Shown: one piece after another, positions 43,094 to 51,345 of the stretch
How positions within the stretch are numbered: position 1 is the first letter of the stretch
How the letters are laid out: every line of letters begins with the position of its first letter
Source: Paractinoplanes toevensis
GTDB taxonomy: Bacteria > Actinomycetota > Actinomycetes > Mycobacteriales > Micromonosporaceae
Assembly (NCBI RefSeq): GCF_018332695.1
Contig: NZ_BOQN01000036.1
Location: 1 to 63,786, forward strand
Direction: 5' to 3'
DNA: 63,786 nucleotides
The notes under the pieces: generated by a model
Database searches by the model: none
Seen by the model: the letters and a program-made list of their open reading frames with translations, nothing else
Told to the model about the DNA's origin: nothing
Made by a program: the position numbers and the translations under genes

Positions 43094-43759
43094 ATGCCCA
43101 ACGTGGACGCCCAACCGGGGCCCTTCGATTTCCGGTTGGAAAGCACCGCCCTCGTCGTGATCGACATGCAGCGGGACTTCCTGCTGCCGGGCGGTTTCGG
43201 CGAGAGTCTCGGCAACGACGTGTCCCAACTGCGCCGGACGATCGAGCCGCTGGCGGCTCTCCTCGCGGCGTGGCGGGCGGCCGGGCTGCCGATCATCCAC
43301 ACCCGCGAGGGCCACAAACCCGACCTTTCCGACTGTCCTCCGGCGAAGCTCAGCCGCGGCGCACCGAGCATGCGCATCGGCGATCCCGGAGCGTTCGGCC
43401 GCATCCTGATCCAGGGCGAATACGGCCACGACATCATCGACGAGCTTCAGCCCATCGAGGGCGAGGTCGTCATCGACAAGCCGGGCAAGGGCGCGTTCTA
43501 CGCCACCGAGCTGAGCGACATCCTGGACAAATTCGGCACCAAAAGCTTGATCGTCACCGGCGTGACGACTGAGGTCTGCGTCCACACCACCGTCCGGGAA
43601 GCCAACGACCGCGGCTACGAGTGCCTGGTCCTGGCCGACTGCGTCGGCTCCTACTTCCCCGAGTTCCAGCAGGTCGGCCTCAAGATGATCGCCGCCCAGG
43701 GCGGCATCTTCGGTTGGGTCGCCGAATCCCCCGCAGTGATCGCCGCCATTCAGGAGTAG
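43094..43759 (+). CDS. Second isochorismatase-like cysteine hydrolase (triuret hydrolase-like)
   Basis: 221 residues, 2 bp after the previous gene. The triad is intact: Asp in VVIDMQRDFLLPGGF, Lys in [14 protein letters not shown], Cys in VTTEVCVHTTVREAND. The substrate loop (GGFGESLGND) differs from that of the first copy, so it should accept a different substrate. Triuret or ureidoacrylate-type hydrolases are the closest known relatives. The two copies share most of the second half, and a duplication followed by divergence is likely. Confidence 0.75.
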   Translation: MPNVDAQPGPFDFRLESTALVVIDMQRDFLLPGGFGESLGNDVSQLRRTIEPLAALLAAWRAAGLPIIHTREGHKPDLSDCPPAKLSRGAPSMRIGDPGAFGRILIQGEYGHDIIDELQPIEGEVVIDKPGKGAFYATELSDILDKFGTKSLIVTGVTTEVCVHTTVREANDRGYECLVLADCVGSYFPEFQQVGLKMIAAQGGIFGWVAESPAVIAAIQE

Positions 43760-43762
43760 AAG

Positions 43763-45385
43763 ATGAGCACGATAACCACGGCCAAGCTGCCGTATTGGGT
43801 TCGCGGAGACACCAACGCCTTCTTCGGCTTCGGCGTCAACGTCCTGGTCAACGTCCTCACCCTCACCGGCCTCTGCATCGGCGTCATCAAGATGCCGGCC
43901 GGCGACGTCTTCGGCGTCATCCTCCCGGCCCTCGGCATCGCCCTGGTCGCCGGGAACGTCTACTACACCTACCTCGCGCGGCGACTGGCCGCCAAGGAGA
44001 ACCGGTCCGACGTCACGGCCATGCCGTACGGGCCGAGCGTCCCGCACATGTTCATCGTCATCTTCGTGATCATGCTGCCGATCTACCTGACCACCAAGAA
44101 CCCGATCCAGGCGTGGACCGCGGGCATCGCCTGGGCGTTCATCATCGGTGTCATCGTGCTGATCGGCGCGTTCGTCGGACCGTACATCCGCAAGTACGCC
44201 CCGAAGGCCGCGATGCTCGGCACCCTGGCCGGCATCTCGATCACCTTCATCTCGATGAACCCGGCCGGCAACATGTGGAAGGCCGCCTGGATCGCCCTGC
44301 CCGTCTTCGGCCTGCTGCTGATCGGTCTGCTCACCGACATCCGGCTGCCCTTCAACTTCCCGATCGGCCTGGCCGCGCTGCTGGTCGGCACCGCGATCGG
44401 CTGGATCGGCGGTGCGATGAGCGTGCCGGACGTGACCTCCGCCGCCAAGGACATCGCCTTCGCGTTCCCGCACCTCAAGTTCGACCTGCTGATCGACGGC
44501 CTCAAGGACATGGCCCCGCTGCTGGCCACCGCGATCCCGCTGGGCGTCTACAACTTCACCGAGGCGATGACCAACGTGGAGAGCGCCGCCACCGCCGGCG
44601 ACCGCTACAACCTGCGCAGCGTGCTGCTGGCCGACGGCGCCGGCGCGATCATCGGCTCCTGCCTCGGCTCGCCGTTCCCGCCCGCCGTCTACGTCGGCCA
44701 CCCCGGCTGGAAGGCGGCCGGCGGCCGCACCGGTTACTCGATGGCGACCGGCGTGGTCATCGCCCTGCTCTGCTTCTTCGGCCTGTTCGGCCTGCTCGGC
44801 GCGATCTTCCCGACCCCGGCGATCGTGCCCATCCTGCTCTACATCGGACTGCTGATCGGCGCGCAGGCGTTCCAGGCCACCCCCCGGGCGCACGCCGCGG
44901 CCGTGGTGGCGGCGCTGGTGCCGAACATCGCCCAGTGGGTCACCGGGATGATGGACAACGCCCTGTCCGCGGCGGGCACCACCGCCGCGCAGGTCGGCAC
45001 GGAGGCCCTGGCCGGCGCCGGGGTCGTCTACGACGGCCTGAAAACGCTCGGCGAGGGTGCCATCCTGGCCGGTCTGGTGCTGGGCGCGATCGTCGCGTTC
45101 ATCATCGACAAGCGGTTCTGGCACGCCGCGATCTTCGCGGGCTCGGGCGCGGTGCTCACCTTCGTCGGCCTGATCCACGCCGCGAAGGTGCAGTTCAACG
45201 CGAACGGGCAGGTCACTCTGGGATATCTGTTCCTCGCCGTGGTGTGCGTACTCTTCGCTCTCACCAAGCCGGAGGCGCGAGTTCCCGACGCCGAGGAACT
45301 GAAGCTCCTCGAGTCGGAGGAAGTCCAGGGCAACACCTTCACCGAGGCTCCCGAAGGCGGCGTCCCGGTTCCCGCCAAGGCCTGA
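43763..45385 (+). CDS. NCS2-like nucleobase/ureide permease
   Basis: 540 residues and about 12 membrane segments. The NCS2 (AzgA-like) signature NFTEAMTNVESAATAGDRYN near residue 270 occupies the substrate-binding place between membrane helices, and GAGAIIGSCLGSPFPPAVYVGHPGW follows. It starts 3 bp after the hydrolase gene. In this setting it should bring the ureide (biuret, triuret or a ring compound such as cyanurate) into the cell, probably by proton symport. The substrate is inference. Confidence 0.8.
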   Translation: MSTITTAKLPYWVRGDTNAFFGFGVNVLVNVLTLTGLCIGVIKMPAGDVFGVILPALGIALVAGNVYYTYLARRLAAKENRSDVTAMPYGPSVPHMFIVIFVIMLPIYLTTKNPIQAWTAGIAWAFIIGVIVLIGAFVGPYIRKYAPKAAMLGTLAGISITFISMNPAGNMWKAAWIALPVFGLLLIGLLTDIRLPFNFPIGLAALLVGTAIGWIGGAMSVPDVTSAAKDIAFAFPHLKFDLLIDGLKDMAPLLATAIPLGVYNFTEAMTNVESAATAGDRYNLRSVLLADGAGAIIGSCLGSPFPPAVYVGHPGWKAAGGRTGYSMATGVVIALLCFFGLFGLLGAIFPTPAIVPILLYIGLLIGAQAFQATPRAHAAAVVAALVPNIAQWVTGMMDNALSAAGTTAAQVGTEALAGAGVVYDGLKTLGEGAILAGLVLGAIVAFIIDKRFWHAAIFAGSGAVLTFVGLIHAAKVQFNANGQVTLGYLFLAVVCVLFALTKPEARVPDAEELKLLESEEVQGNTFTEAPEGGVPVPAKA

Positions 45386-45394
45386 CATCTTTCC

Positions 45395-45422
45395 GGCGGC
45401 CTGGCCGGAGGGCCGGGCCGCC
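45395..45422 (+). terminator. Hairpin between permease and AtzH-like gene
   Basis: Arms ggcggcctggcc (45395-45406) and ggccgggccgcc (45411-45422) pair over 12 positions with one T-G wobble around loop ggag. It lies 9 bp after the permease stop and 20 bp before the next start, so it may reduce transcription into the last gene or mark a processing site. Confidence 0.65.
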
Positions 45423-45442
45423 CCCGACCGAAGGGAACGAGC

Positions 45443-45814
45443 GTGGAGATCGACCGGCCGGACGTCATCGCCGAGGTCGGCGCCGCCTTCGAGGCCTACG
45501 AACGCGCGCTGGTGGCCAACGACGCCGAGGCCATCCTCGGCTTCTTCGCACCCCGCGCGCTCCGCTACGGCATCGCCGACCAGCAGGCCGGCATCGAGGA
45601 ACAGGCCGAGTGGCGGCTCGCGCAGGGCGGCCTGCCGCCGGGCCGTCGCCTCAAGGACACCGACATCCAGGCGTACGGCGTAAGCACCGCGATCGTCACG
45701 ACGTTGTTCGGCTACCCAGGCAGCGATGTGCTGGGCCGCCAGTCCCAGACCTGGGTGCGGCTGCCCGAGGGCTGGCGAATCGTGCACGCCCACGTCTCCG
45801 AACCGGCCGCATAA
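45443..45814 (+). CDS. AtzH-like (DUF3225) NTF2-fold protein
   Basis: 123 residues, starting MEIDRPDVIAEVGAAFEAYERAL, with FFAPRALRYGIADQQAGIEE and the final GRQSQTWVRLPEGWRIVHAHVS that is characteristic of DUF3225/AtzH and HpxZ proteins. In Pseudomonas strain ADP, AtzH hydrolyses a side product of cyanurate catabolism; other members accompany oxalurate or ureide degradation. Here it closes the operon with the two cysteine hydrolases. The precise reaction is not settled from sequence. Confidence 0.8.
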   Translation: MEIDRPDVIAEVGAAFEAYERALVANDAEAILGFFAPRALRYGIADQQAGIEEQAEWRLAQGGLPPGRRLKDTDIQAYGVSTAIVTTLFGYPGSDVLGRQSQTWVRLPEGWRIVHAHVSEPAA

Positions 45815-45842
45815 ACGTCGCCCACCAGGGCATACCTCGGGC

Positions 45843-46718
45843 ATGACCGATCCGCGCAGCAAATACCCCAAGCCCGCCCTCGACGGCGGCGACCAGCAGC
45901 CGCCCGGCTCCACCAGCGCCATGCCCGACCGGCCCGACCACGGCGAGGACAGCTACCAGGGCAGCGGCCGGCTGACCGGCCGCAAGGCGTTGATCACCGG
46001 CGGGGACTCCGGCATCGGGCGGGCGGTGGCCATCGCGTACGCCCGGGAGGGCGCCGACGTGCTCATCTCGCACCTGGCCGAGGAGGAGGCCGACGCGCGC
46101 GACACCGCGGCGTACGTGGAGAAGGCCGGCCGCAAGGCGGTGACCATGGCCGGCGACATCCGCGACGAGCAGCACTGCGCGGCGCTGATCGAGCGGGCCG
46201 TGACCGACCTGGGTGGGCTGGACATCCTGGTCAACAACGCCGCCTACCAGATGCAGCAGCCGGACGGGATCACCGCGATCACCACCGAGCAGTTCGACCG
46301 GGTGATGAAGACCAATCTGTACGCGATGTTCTGGCTGTGCCGGGCCGCCGTGCCGCACCTGCGACCCGGATCGACGATCATCAACACCGCGTCGATCCAG
46401 GCCTACCAGTCGTCGGCGGCCCTGCTCGATTACGCCACCACCAAGGGCGGCATCGTCGCCTTCACCAAGGCGCTCGCCGAAGATCTCGCCGAGAAGGGCG
46501 TCCGGGTCAACGCGGTGGCACCCGGGCCGATCTGGACGCCGCTGATCCCGTCGACCATGACCGACGAGAAGGTCGAGAAGTTCGGCGCCGACACCCCGCT
46601 CGGCCGGGCCGGACAGCCCGCCGAGGTGGCGCCGGCCTACGTCTACTTCGCGAGCGACGACGCCAGTTACACCACCGGCGAGGTGCTCGGCGTCACCGGC
46701 GGCAAACCGGTCAGCTAA
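45843..46718 (+). CDS. SDR-family oxidoreductase (YhxC/GSP39-like)
   Basis: 291 residues with an extended Pro/Gly N-terminus (YPKPALDGGDQQPPGSTSAM) typical of general-stress SDRs. NAD(P)-binding TGGDSGIGRAVAIAYAREGA, NNAAY at the adenine site, catalytic Ser-Tyr-Lys in NTASIQAYQSSAALLDYATTK, and the closing GVTGGKPVS. The substrate is unknown. The 3' end overlaps the convergent membrane-protein gene by 4 bp. Confidence 0.88.
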   Translation: MTDPRSKYPKPALDGGDQQPPGSTSAMPDRPDHGEDSYQGSGRLTGRKALITGGDSGIGRAVAIAYAREGADVLISHLAEEEADARDTAAYVEKAGRKAVTMAGDIRDEQHCAALIERAVTDLGGLDILVNNAAYQMQQPDGITAITTEQFDRVMKTNLYAMFWLCRAAVPHLRPGSTIINTASIQAYQSSAALLDYATTKGGIVAFTKALAEDLAEKGVRVNAVAPGPIWTPLIPSTMTDEKVEKFGADTPLGRAGQPAEVAPAYVYFASDDASYTTGEVLGVTGGKPVS

Positions 46719-47293
46719 TTGATCTGGCCGGTCACCCAGTGGACGGCGTCCATGACCCATTGGGTCTGCTGCAGGTCGGCGACGCCGACACCGGCCAGGA
46801 ACAGCGCGGTGATCAGGTGAGAGCCGCGGGCCGTGCGGCGCTGGCGCCCGAAACTGCGCTCCAGCACGTAGTAGCCGACGACTCGGGCCAGGCAGAACAC
46901 GCCGACCGCGACGGCCAGGGTGACCGCGAACACGATCATCGGGGTGCCCAGCACCCCGCCGCCGGACGACAGCGACCAGACGCCCCAGCAGACGAACGCG
47001 AACAGCACCGCCGCGGTGGTCCACTCACTGCCGCGGCGGAGCTCGCTCCAACGCCAGCTCATCCCCCGGTGCGGCGGCGCCTCGGCGCCCGGCCACCCGA
47101 TGCCGGTCGGCTCGTGCTCGGCATAGCGCTGCGTGTGCTGGATCTGCGGATTGACCTGCGCGCGACCCCGGCTGAACGGCGCCGCGTCCGGACCGGGTGG
47201 TGCCACCGGCCCCGGCGCCGTGGGCTGGTCGGCCCACGGATCCTGCGGCGGCATGTCGAGCGTCCGCTCAGACCACTGCGGTTGCTCCGGCAT
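46715..47293 (-). CDS. Membrane protein with long proline-rich N-terminus
   Basis: 192 residues from ATG at 47293 (SD ggggga, 7 nt upstream). Residues 1-80 are Pro/Gly/Arg-rich and soluble. Residues ~95-175 have three hydrophobic segments (EWTTAAVLFAFVCWGVWSL, TPMIVFAVTLAVAVGVFCLARVVGYY, HLITALFLAGVGVADL). I do not recognise the family. It is likely an actinobacterial integral membrane protein of unknown role. It is divergent from the acetyltransferase gene. Confidence 0.75.
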   Translation of the reverse strand: MPEQPQWSERTLDMPPQDPWADQPTAPGPVAPPGPDAAPFSRGRAQVNPQIQHTQRYAEHEPTGIGWPGAEAPPHRGMSWRWSELRRGSEWTTAAVLFAFVCWGVWSLSSGGGVLGTPMIVFAVTLAVAVGVFCLARVVGYYVLERSFGRQRRTARGSHLITALFLAGVGVADLQQTQWVMDAVHWVTGQIN

Positions 47294-47379
47294 CTGTTCC
47301 CCCAATTCGCTTCGGCCCCCACCACGAGAGTAGCGAGCCAACAAATCATTGGCCGCGGAGCGCTCCGTCCGTTACACAG

Positions 47380-48609
47380 ATGCACATGGACGATTCCGTG
47401 CGCCTGCGTCAGGCCACCGCCGATGACCACGCCGCGATCCTCGAGGTCGAGGGCTACGTCTTCCATCACGACTTCGACGACGACGCCCGCGAGCTCGACC
47501 GCCGACTCTTCGAGCCCGAGCGCTCCCTGGTCGCCGACGACAACGGCACGGTCGTCGGCCACACCACCGCGCTGACCCGAGATCTCACCGTACCGGGCGC
47601 GGTCATTCCCGCCGCTCACGTCACCGGCGTCGGCGTGCTGCCCACCCACCGCCGCCGCGGCCTGCTGACCGCGATGATGCATCGCCAGCTCGCCGAGCTC
47701 GCCGAGGCCGGCCGAGAACCGGTCGCGGTGCTCTGGGCCAGCGAGACCACCATCTACCCCCGCTTCGGTTATGGCCCGGCGGCCGCCCGCCTAGAACTGA
47801 ACGCGATGACCCGTGAGGTGCACATCACCCCCGCCGCGCCGCCGGCCGACGGCCGGCTGCGGCTCATCGACCCCGCCGGGGCGGTAGAAGAGCTCAAGAC
47901 GGTGTACGAGCGGGCGCGCCCCGGCCGCGTCGGGTGGTCGAGCCGCCCCGGCGCCTGGTGGGACCGCCGGCTCCGGGACCCGTCGGCCTGGCGCGACGGT
48001 GCCACCACCCGCAAGGGCGTGCTCTTCGAAGGCCCGAACGGCCCCGAGGGCTACGCGATGTGGCGGGTCAAGGACGGCTGGGACGACTACGGTCCGAACG
48101 GCCAGGTGCGAGTCACCGAGATCGTCGCCGACGACCCCGGGGTCTACGCGGCGCTCTGGCGTTTCCTGTTCGGCATCGACCTGGTCCGCAGCGCGACCTA
48201 CGACTTCGCCGCGCTCGACGAGCCGCTGCAATACCTGGTCGACGAGCCGCGCCGGCTCGGGCGTGGCTTCAGCGACGCGCTGTGGATCCGCGTGGTCGAC
48301 CTGCCGGCCGCTCTCGAGGCGCGCCGCTACCTGACCTCGTTCGACGTGGTGTTCGACGTGACCGACCCGCTGATCAGCGCGAACAGCGGCCGCTGGCGTC
48401 TGACCGCCGGCCCCGACAAGACCACCTGCGTGCGCACCACCGACCCGGCCGACCTGGCCTGCTCGATCACCGAACTGGGCGCGGTCTACCTGGGCGGCAC
48501 CACGCTGGGCGCACTGGCCGCGGCCGGCCGCGTACACCGCCTGACTGACAACTTCCCGGCCGCCGCGTTCGGCTGGGACCGCCTGCCGAATCCCATCGAG
48601 GTGTTCTGA
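47380..48609 (+). CDS. Eis-type N-acetyltransferase (double GNAT plus sterol-carrier-like domain)
   Basis: 409 residues. The first GNAT domain has the acetyl-CoA loop GVGVLPTHRRRGLLTAMMHRQ near residue 85. The second half holds RVTEIVADDPGVYAALWRFLF, then the C-terminal SCP2-like domain (DLACSITELGAVYLGG) and the free carboxyl end EVF that Eis enzymes use in catalysis. Eis proteins acetylate amines of aminoglycosides and polyamines. Starts at ATG 47380 or 47386; both lack a strong SD. Confidence 0.85.
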   Translation: MHMDDSVRLRQATADDHAAILEVEGYVFHHDFDDDARELDRRLFEPERSLVADDNGTVVGHTTALTRDLTVPGAVIPAAHVTGVGVLPTHRRRGLLTAMMHRQLAELAEAGREPVAVLWASETTIYPRFGYGPAAARLELNAMTREVHITPAAPPADGRLRLIDPAGAVEELKTVYERARPGRVGWSSRPGAWWDRRLRDPSAWRDGATTRKGVLFEGPNGPEGYAMWRVKDGWDDYGPNGQVRVTEIVADDPGVYAALWRFLFGIDLVRSATYDFAALDEPLQYLVDEPRRLGRGFSDALWIRVVDLPAALEARRYLTSFDVVFDVTDPLISANSGRWRLTAGPDKTTCVRTTDPADLACSITELGAVYLGGTTLGALAAAGRVHRLTDNFPAAAFGWDRLPNPIEVF

Positions 48610-48638
48610 GTGACCTCCGCGGCGGTACCGTCGGCGAC

Positions 48639-49352
48639 ATGGCCGAGCCCGAACGCCGACGCCGCCGCGTGCGTCCCCCCTCGTCGTCCGGTGCGGCACC
48701 GGCCGCGCCACCCACGGACGACGCGCCCGCCGTCCCGTCCGCGGGAAGCGCGGAAACGAGCCCGGTAGCCGACCCCGAGCAGCAATCGGACCCCCCGGTC
48801 CGCCCCCGCCCGGACATGCTCGAACGCCCCCGCTCCGCAACCGCCGAACGACCCCACCCGAGGAACAGCGACCGACCCCAGCTCGAAAGTGAGGAGCGCT
48901 CCCGTCCGGAAGGCGCGGTGCGCCCACGGCCGAATGGCGCGGAGCGTCCACGGCCGGAAGGCGCCGAGCCGCCCCGCCCGGAAGGCGCCGAGCGGCCACG
49001 GCCGGAAGGCGCCGAGCCGCCCCGCCCAGAAGGCGCCGAGCGGCCCCGGCCTGAGAACGGCGAGCGACCTCGGCCGGAGAACGGCGAGCGGTCCCGCCCG
49101 GCCTTTCCCCGGCGCCCGGCAAGTGCGCCGCAACCGGCCGGGGCTTCCGCGCCGGCCGGCGACGACCGCGAGTCTGAGCGGGGTCTGCGAGGGCTGGTCG
49201 GTTCGGGTTCGTCGCAGGTCAGCGTGGGTGCGGCGCTGCGCGCTCGAGACGCGGCCCGACCCAGCGACGAGCATCTGGCCGACGCCGATCGCAACCTGGT
49301 GATCGTCCGCCGCAACTGGGTGCCACGCGAGGAACTTCCGCGAAACCGCTAG
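48639..49352 (+). CDS. Disordered protein with tandem 8-residue repeats and a conserved C-terminal tail
   Basis: 237 residues, mostly disordered (Pro, Arg, Glu, Ala). A series of eight-residue units of the form RPRPEGAE runs from about residue 87 to 150 (see the repeat feature). The last ~60 residues (GLRGLVGSGSSQVSVGAAL, then ADRNLVIVRRNWVPREELP) have a balanced composition and look like the only structured, conserved part. No signal peptide or membrane segment. The function is unknown. Confidence 0.7.
   Translation: MAEPERRRRRVRPPSSSGAAPAAPPTDDAPAVPSAGSAETSPVADPEQQSDPPVRPRPDMLERPRSATAERPHPRNSDRPQLESEERSRPEGAVRPRPNGAERPRPEGAEPPRPEGAERPRPEGAEPPRPEGAERPRPENGERPRPENGERSRPAFPRRPASAPQPAGASAPAGDDRESERGLRGLVGSGSSQVSVGAALRARDAARPSDEHLADADRNLVIVRRNWVPREELPRNR
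48897..49088 (+). repeat. Eight tandem 24-bp coding repeats
   Basis: Units start at 48897, 48921, 48945, 48969, 48993, 49017, 49041 and 49065. The consensus is cgnccacggccggaaggcgccgag, encoding RPRPEGAE, with alternating R and P at position one and ENGE in the last two. The differences are mostly synonymous or R/P swaps, so the array has aged but keeps its reading frame. Confidence 0.8.
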
Positions 49353-49959
49353 TGGGGCCGCCCCATGGCGGGCAATCCCATGGCGGGCAGTCCCATGGCG
49401 ATCGCACGCCAGAGCCGACCGACACACACCGCACCCGCGCCGCACCGCGCCGAACTTGGAGAGTTCGTGTTCGGAGCGAACCGGAAGTTAACAAGATCGA
49501 CATTGGGCTCACCGACATATCGGCAAAGCCCTCATTTATCCGGCACTGTGGGACCACGGAGTGGACCCTTCGTCCATAGTTCGGGAGCGGAGCCATCCTC
49601 TGAGACAGGCGCCCGATCAGTGAACCCCGCGCCCACTATCCGGGAACGAATGCGCTGCCAGACGGGCATAGCCCGGCTGCACGGCAACTGGGTCGAGCCA
49701 AGCTGGCCGACGCGCTACGCGACCCGGGCTACACAGGCCCGGTGCGGCCTACGCGGGCCGACGCGGGCGACGCGGGCCGACGCGGGCGACGCGGGCCGGC
49801 GTGGGCGACGCGGGCCGGCGTGGGCGACGCGGGCGCAGCCCGCGAGCTCGGGGGACCACCGGGGACGGGCCGGAAGCCGGGTGGCGGGCTTGCCGCCCAC
49901 CCGGCCGGGCCGTGCGCCACGGGACTTTTGATGCCCGTATTTTTCTGGTGATTTTGAAA
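49353..49959. other. Low-complexity intergenic stretch
   Basis: Contains three near copies of catggcgggcagtccc (about 49364-49398), a 19-bp tandem repeat (49751-49829), and a G/C hairpin around 49881-49906 that may end the convergent rpiB operon. ORFs on both strands follow the repeat and have no gene-like content. Confidence 0.5.
49751..49829 (+). repeat. 19-bp tandem repeat, about four copies
   Basis: The unit is acgcgggccg plus acgcgggcg. Two early copies read acg..., later ones gcgtgggcg. Translation of any frame gives low-complexity Arg/Ala/Gly-rich sequence. Confidence 0.7.
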
Positions 49960-50430
49960 TTAGGACGGCAGGTCGGGCAGCTTTCGCGTGCTTTCCCACT
50001 CGGTTAGTTGGGCGATGCGGCGGGCGTGGCGCGGGTTGCCGGAGAACGGCGTGGCCAGGAATGCCTCGACGAAGGATGTGGCGTCGTCGAGGGTGTGCTC
50101 GCGGGCGCCGATGCTGATCACGTTGGCGTCGTTGTGCTGGCGGGCCAGTTGGGCGATCTCGGTGCGCCAGACCAGGGCCGCGCGGACGCCTTCGACCTTG
50201 TTGGCGGCGATCTGCTCGCCGTTGCCGGAACCGCCGATGACGATGCCGAGTGAACCCTCGTCGGCGACCACCTTCGCCCCGGTGTGCAGGCAGAAGGCCG
50301 GGTAATCGTCCTCCGGGTCGTAGACGTGCGGTCCCACGTCGACTACGTCGTGCCCCTGCTTGATCAGGTGGTTGACGAGGTGCATCTTCAGTTCGTAACC
50401 GGCATGGTCCGAACCCAGGTAGACACGCAT
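49960..50430 (-). CDS. rpiB: Ribose-5-phosphate isomerase B
   Basis: 156 residues. It opens with MRVYLGSDHAGYELKMHL, the RpiB phosphate-binding start. The catalytic base region GIVIGGSGNGEQIAANK has the expected GSGNG loop, with Ser in the position of the Cys used by E. coli RpiB, as is normal in actinobacteria. ANVISIGAREH and FSGNPRHARRI complete the family. The ATG lies 13 bp downstream of the esterase gene in an operon. Confidence 0.95.
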   Translation of the reverse strand: MRVYLGSDHAGYELKMHLVNHLIKQGHDVVDVGPHVYDPEDDYPAFCLHTGAKVVADEGSLGIVIGGSGNGEQIAANKVEGVRAALVWRTEIAQLARQHNDANVISIGAREHTLDDATSFVEAFLATPFSGNPRHARRIAQLTEWESTRKLPDLPS

Positions 50431-50442
50431 GTCCGAAGTCTC

Positions 50443-51345
50443 TCAGAAGGTCAGGGCCGCGCGCAGCGAGGACGCGACTTGATCCGTCGCGGCGCGTGCG
50501 GCGTCGATCACCGCGAGCTTGCGGGCGAAGCCGTGGTTGACCCCCATGTAGCGGGTGTGAACCACCGGGACACCGGCGGTGGCCAGGGCGTCCGCGTAGT
50601 CGGCGCCCTCGTCGCGCAGGGCGTCGTACTCGGCCGTGATGATCAGCGTGGGTGGCATGCCGGCCAGGTCGGCGGTCGCGAAGATGGCCACGTCGGGGGT
50701 GATCCGCCGCATCGGGTCGGGGACGTAGGTCTCCCAGGCCAGCTTCATCGAGGCGCGGTCGAGTCCGTATCGGCCGAGCTCTTCGTAGGATTCGGCGGCG
50801 GTCATCGGATCCAGGGCCGGATAGATCAGGACCTGGTAGTCCAGCGGAGTGGCCGCGTCGCGTTGCCGGCGGGCCGCGATCGTGGCCAGTTGCGCGCCGG
50901 CACTGTCGCCGCCGATGGCTAGCCGGGTGGAATCTACGCCCAAGTCTGATTTGCGGGCGTAGGAGATGACGGTTTCCGCATCGTCCAGGGCGGCCGGGAA
51001 GACGTGCTCCGGGGCCAGGCGGTAGCCGACCGACAGGACCGCGCAACCGGAACGGTCGGCGATCCGGCGGCAGACCCGATCGACCGTCTCGATGCTGCCG
51101 TAGCACCAGCCGCCGCCGTGCAGATAGACGAAGAGCGGCGAATCCGGCTTTGTCGCATACAGGCGGCACGGGACGCCGTCCGCGTCCACGTCCACCACCA
51201 CCGGCAGCGGGACGGCCGGGCCGCACTCGAGGTCGACCGCCTCTTCCATGGCGGCCCGGGACTGCACCAGGCGTTCGTACGGGTCACCGTCCGCCGGAGG
51301 ACGGCGGCGGAGCTTCTCCGCCGCCGTCACCTGAGGGTGCAGCAT
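50443..51345 (-). CDS. Hormone-sensitive-lipase-type alpha/beta hydrolase
   Basis: 300 residues. HGGGW near residue 95 is the oxyanion motif, GGDSAGAQL contains the nucleophile Ser, EYDALRDEG the acid and VNHGFA the His. The ATG at 51345 shares a base with the stop of the upstream gene (TAATG), so translation is coupled. A cytoplasmic carboxylesterase; the substrate is unknown. Confidence 0.9.
   Translation of the reverse strand: MLHPQVTAAEKLRRRPPADGDPYERLVQSRAAMEEAVDLECGPAVPLPVVVDVDADGVPCRLYATKPDSPLFVYLHGGGWCYGSIETVDRVCRRIADRSGCAVLSVGYRLAPEHVFPAALDDAETVISYARKSDLGVDSTRLAIGGDSAGAQLATIAARRQRDAATPLDYQVLIYPALDPMTAAESYEELGRYGLDRASMKLAWETYVPDPMRRITPDVAIFATADLAGMPPTLIITAEYDALRDEGADYADALATAGVPVVHTRYMGVNHGFARKLAVIDAARAATDQVASSLRAALTF

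Noticed and set aside
49751..49829. Repeat array considered as a CRISPR
   Set aside because: The repeats are contiguous, with no unique spacers, and no cas genes are in the window.
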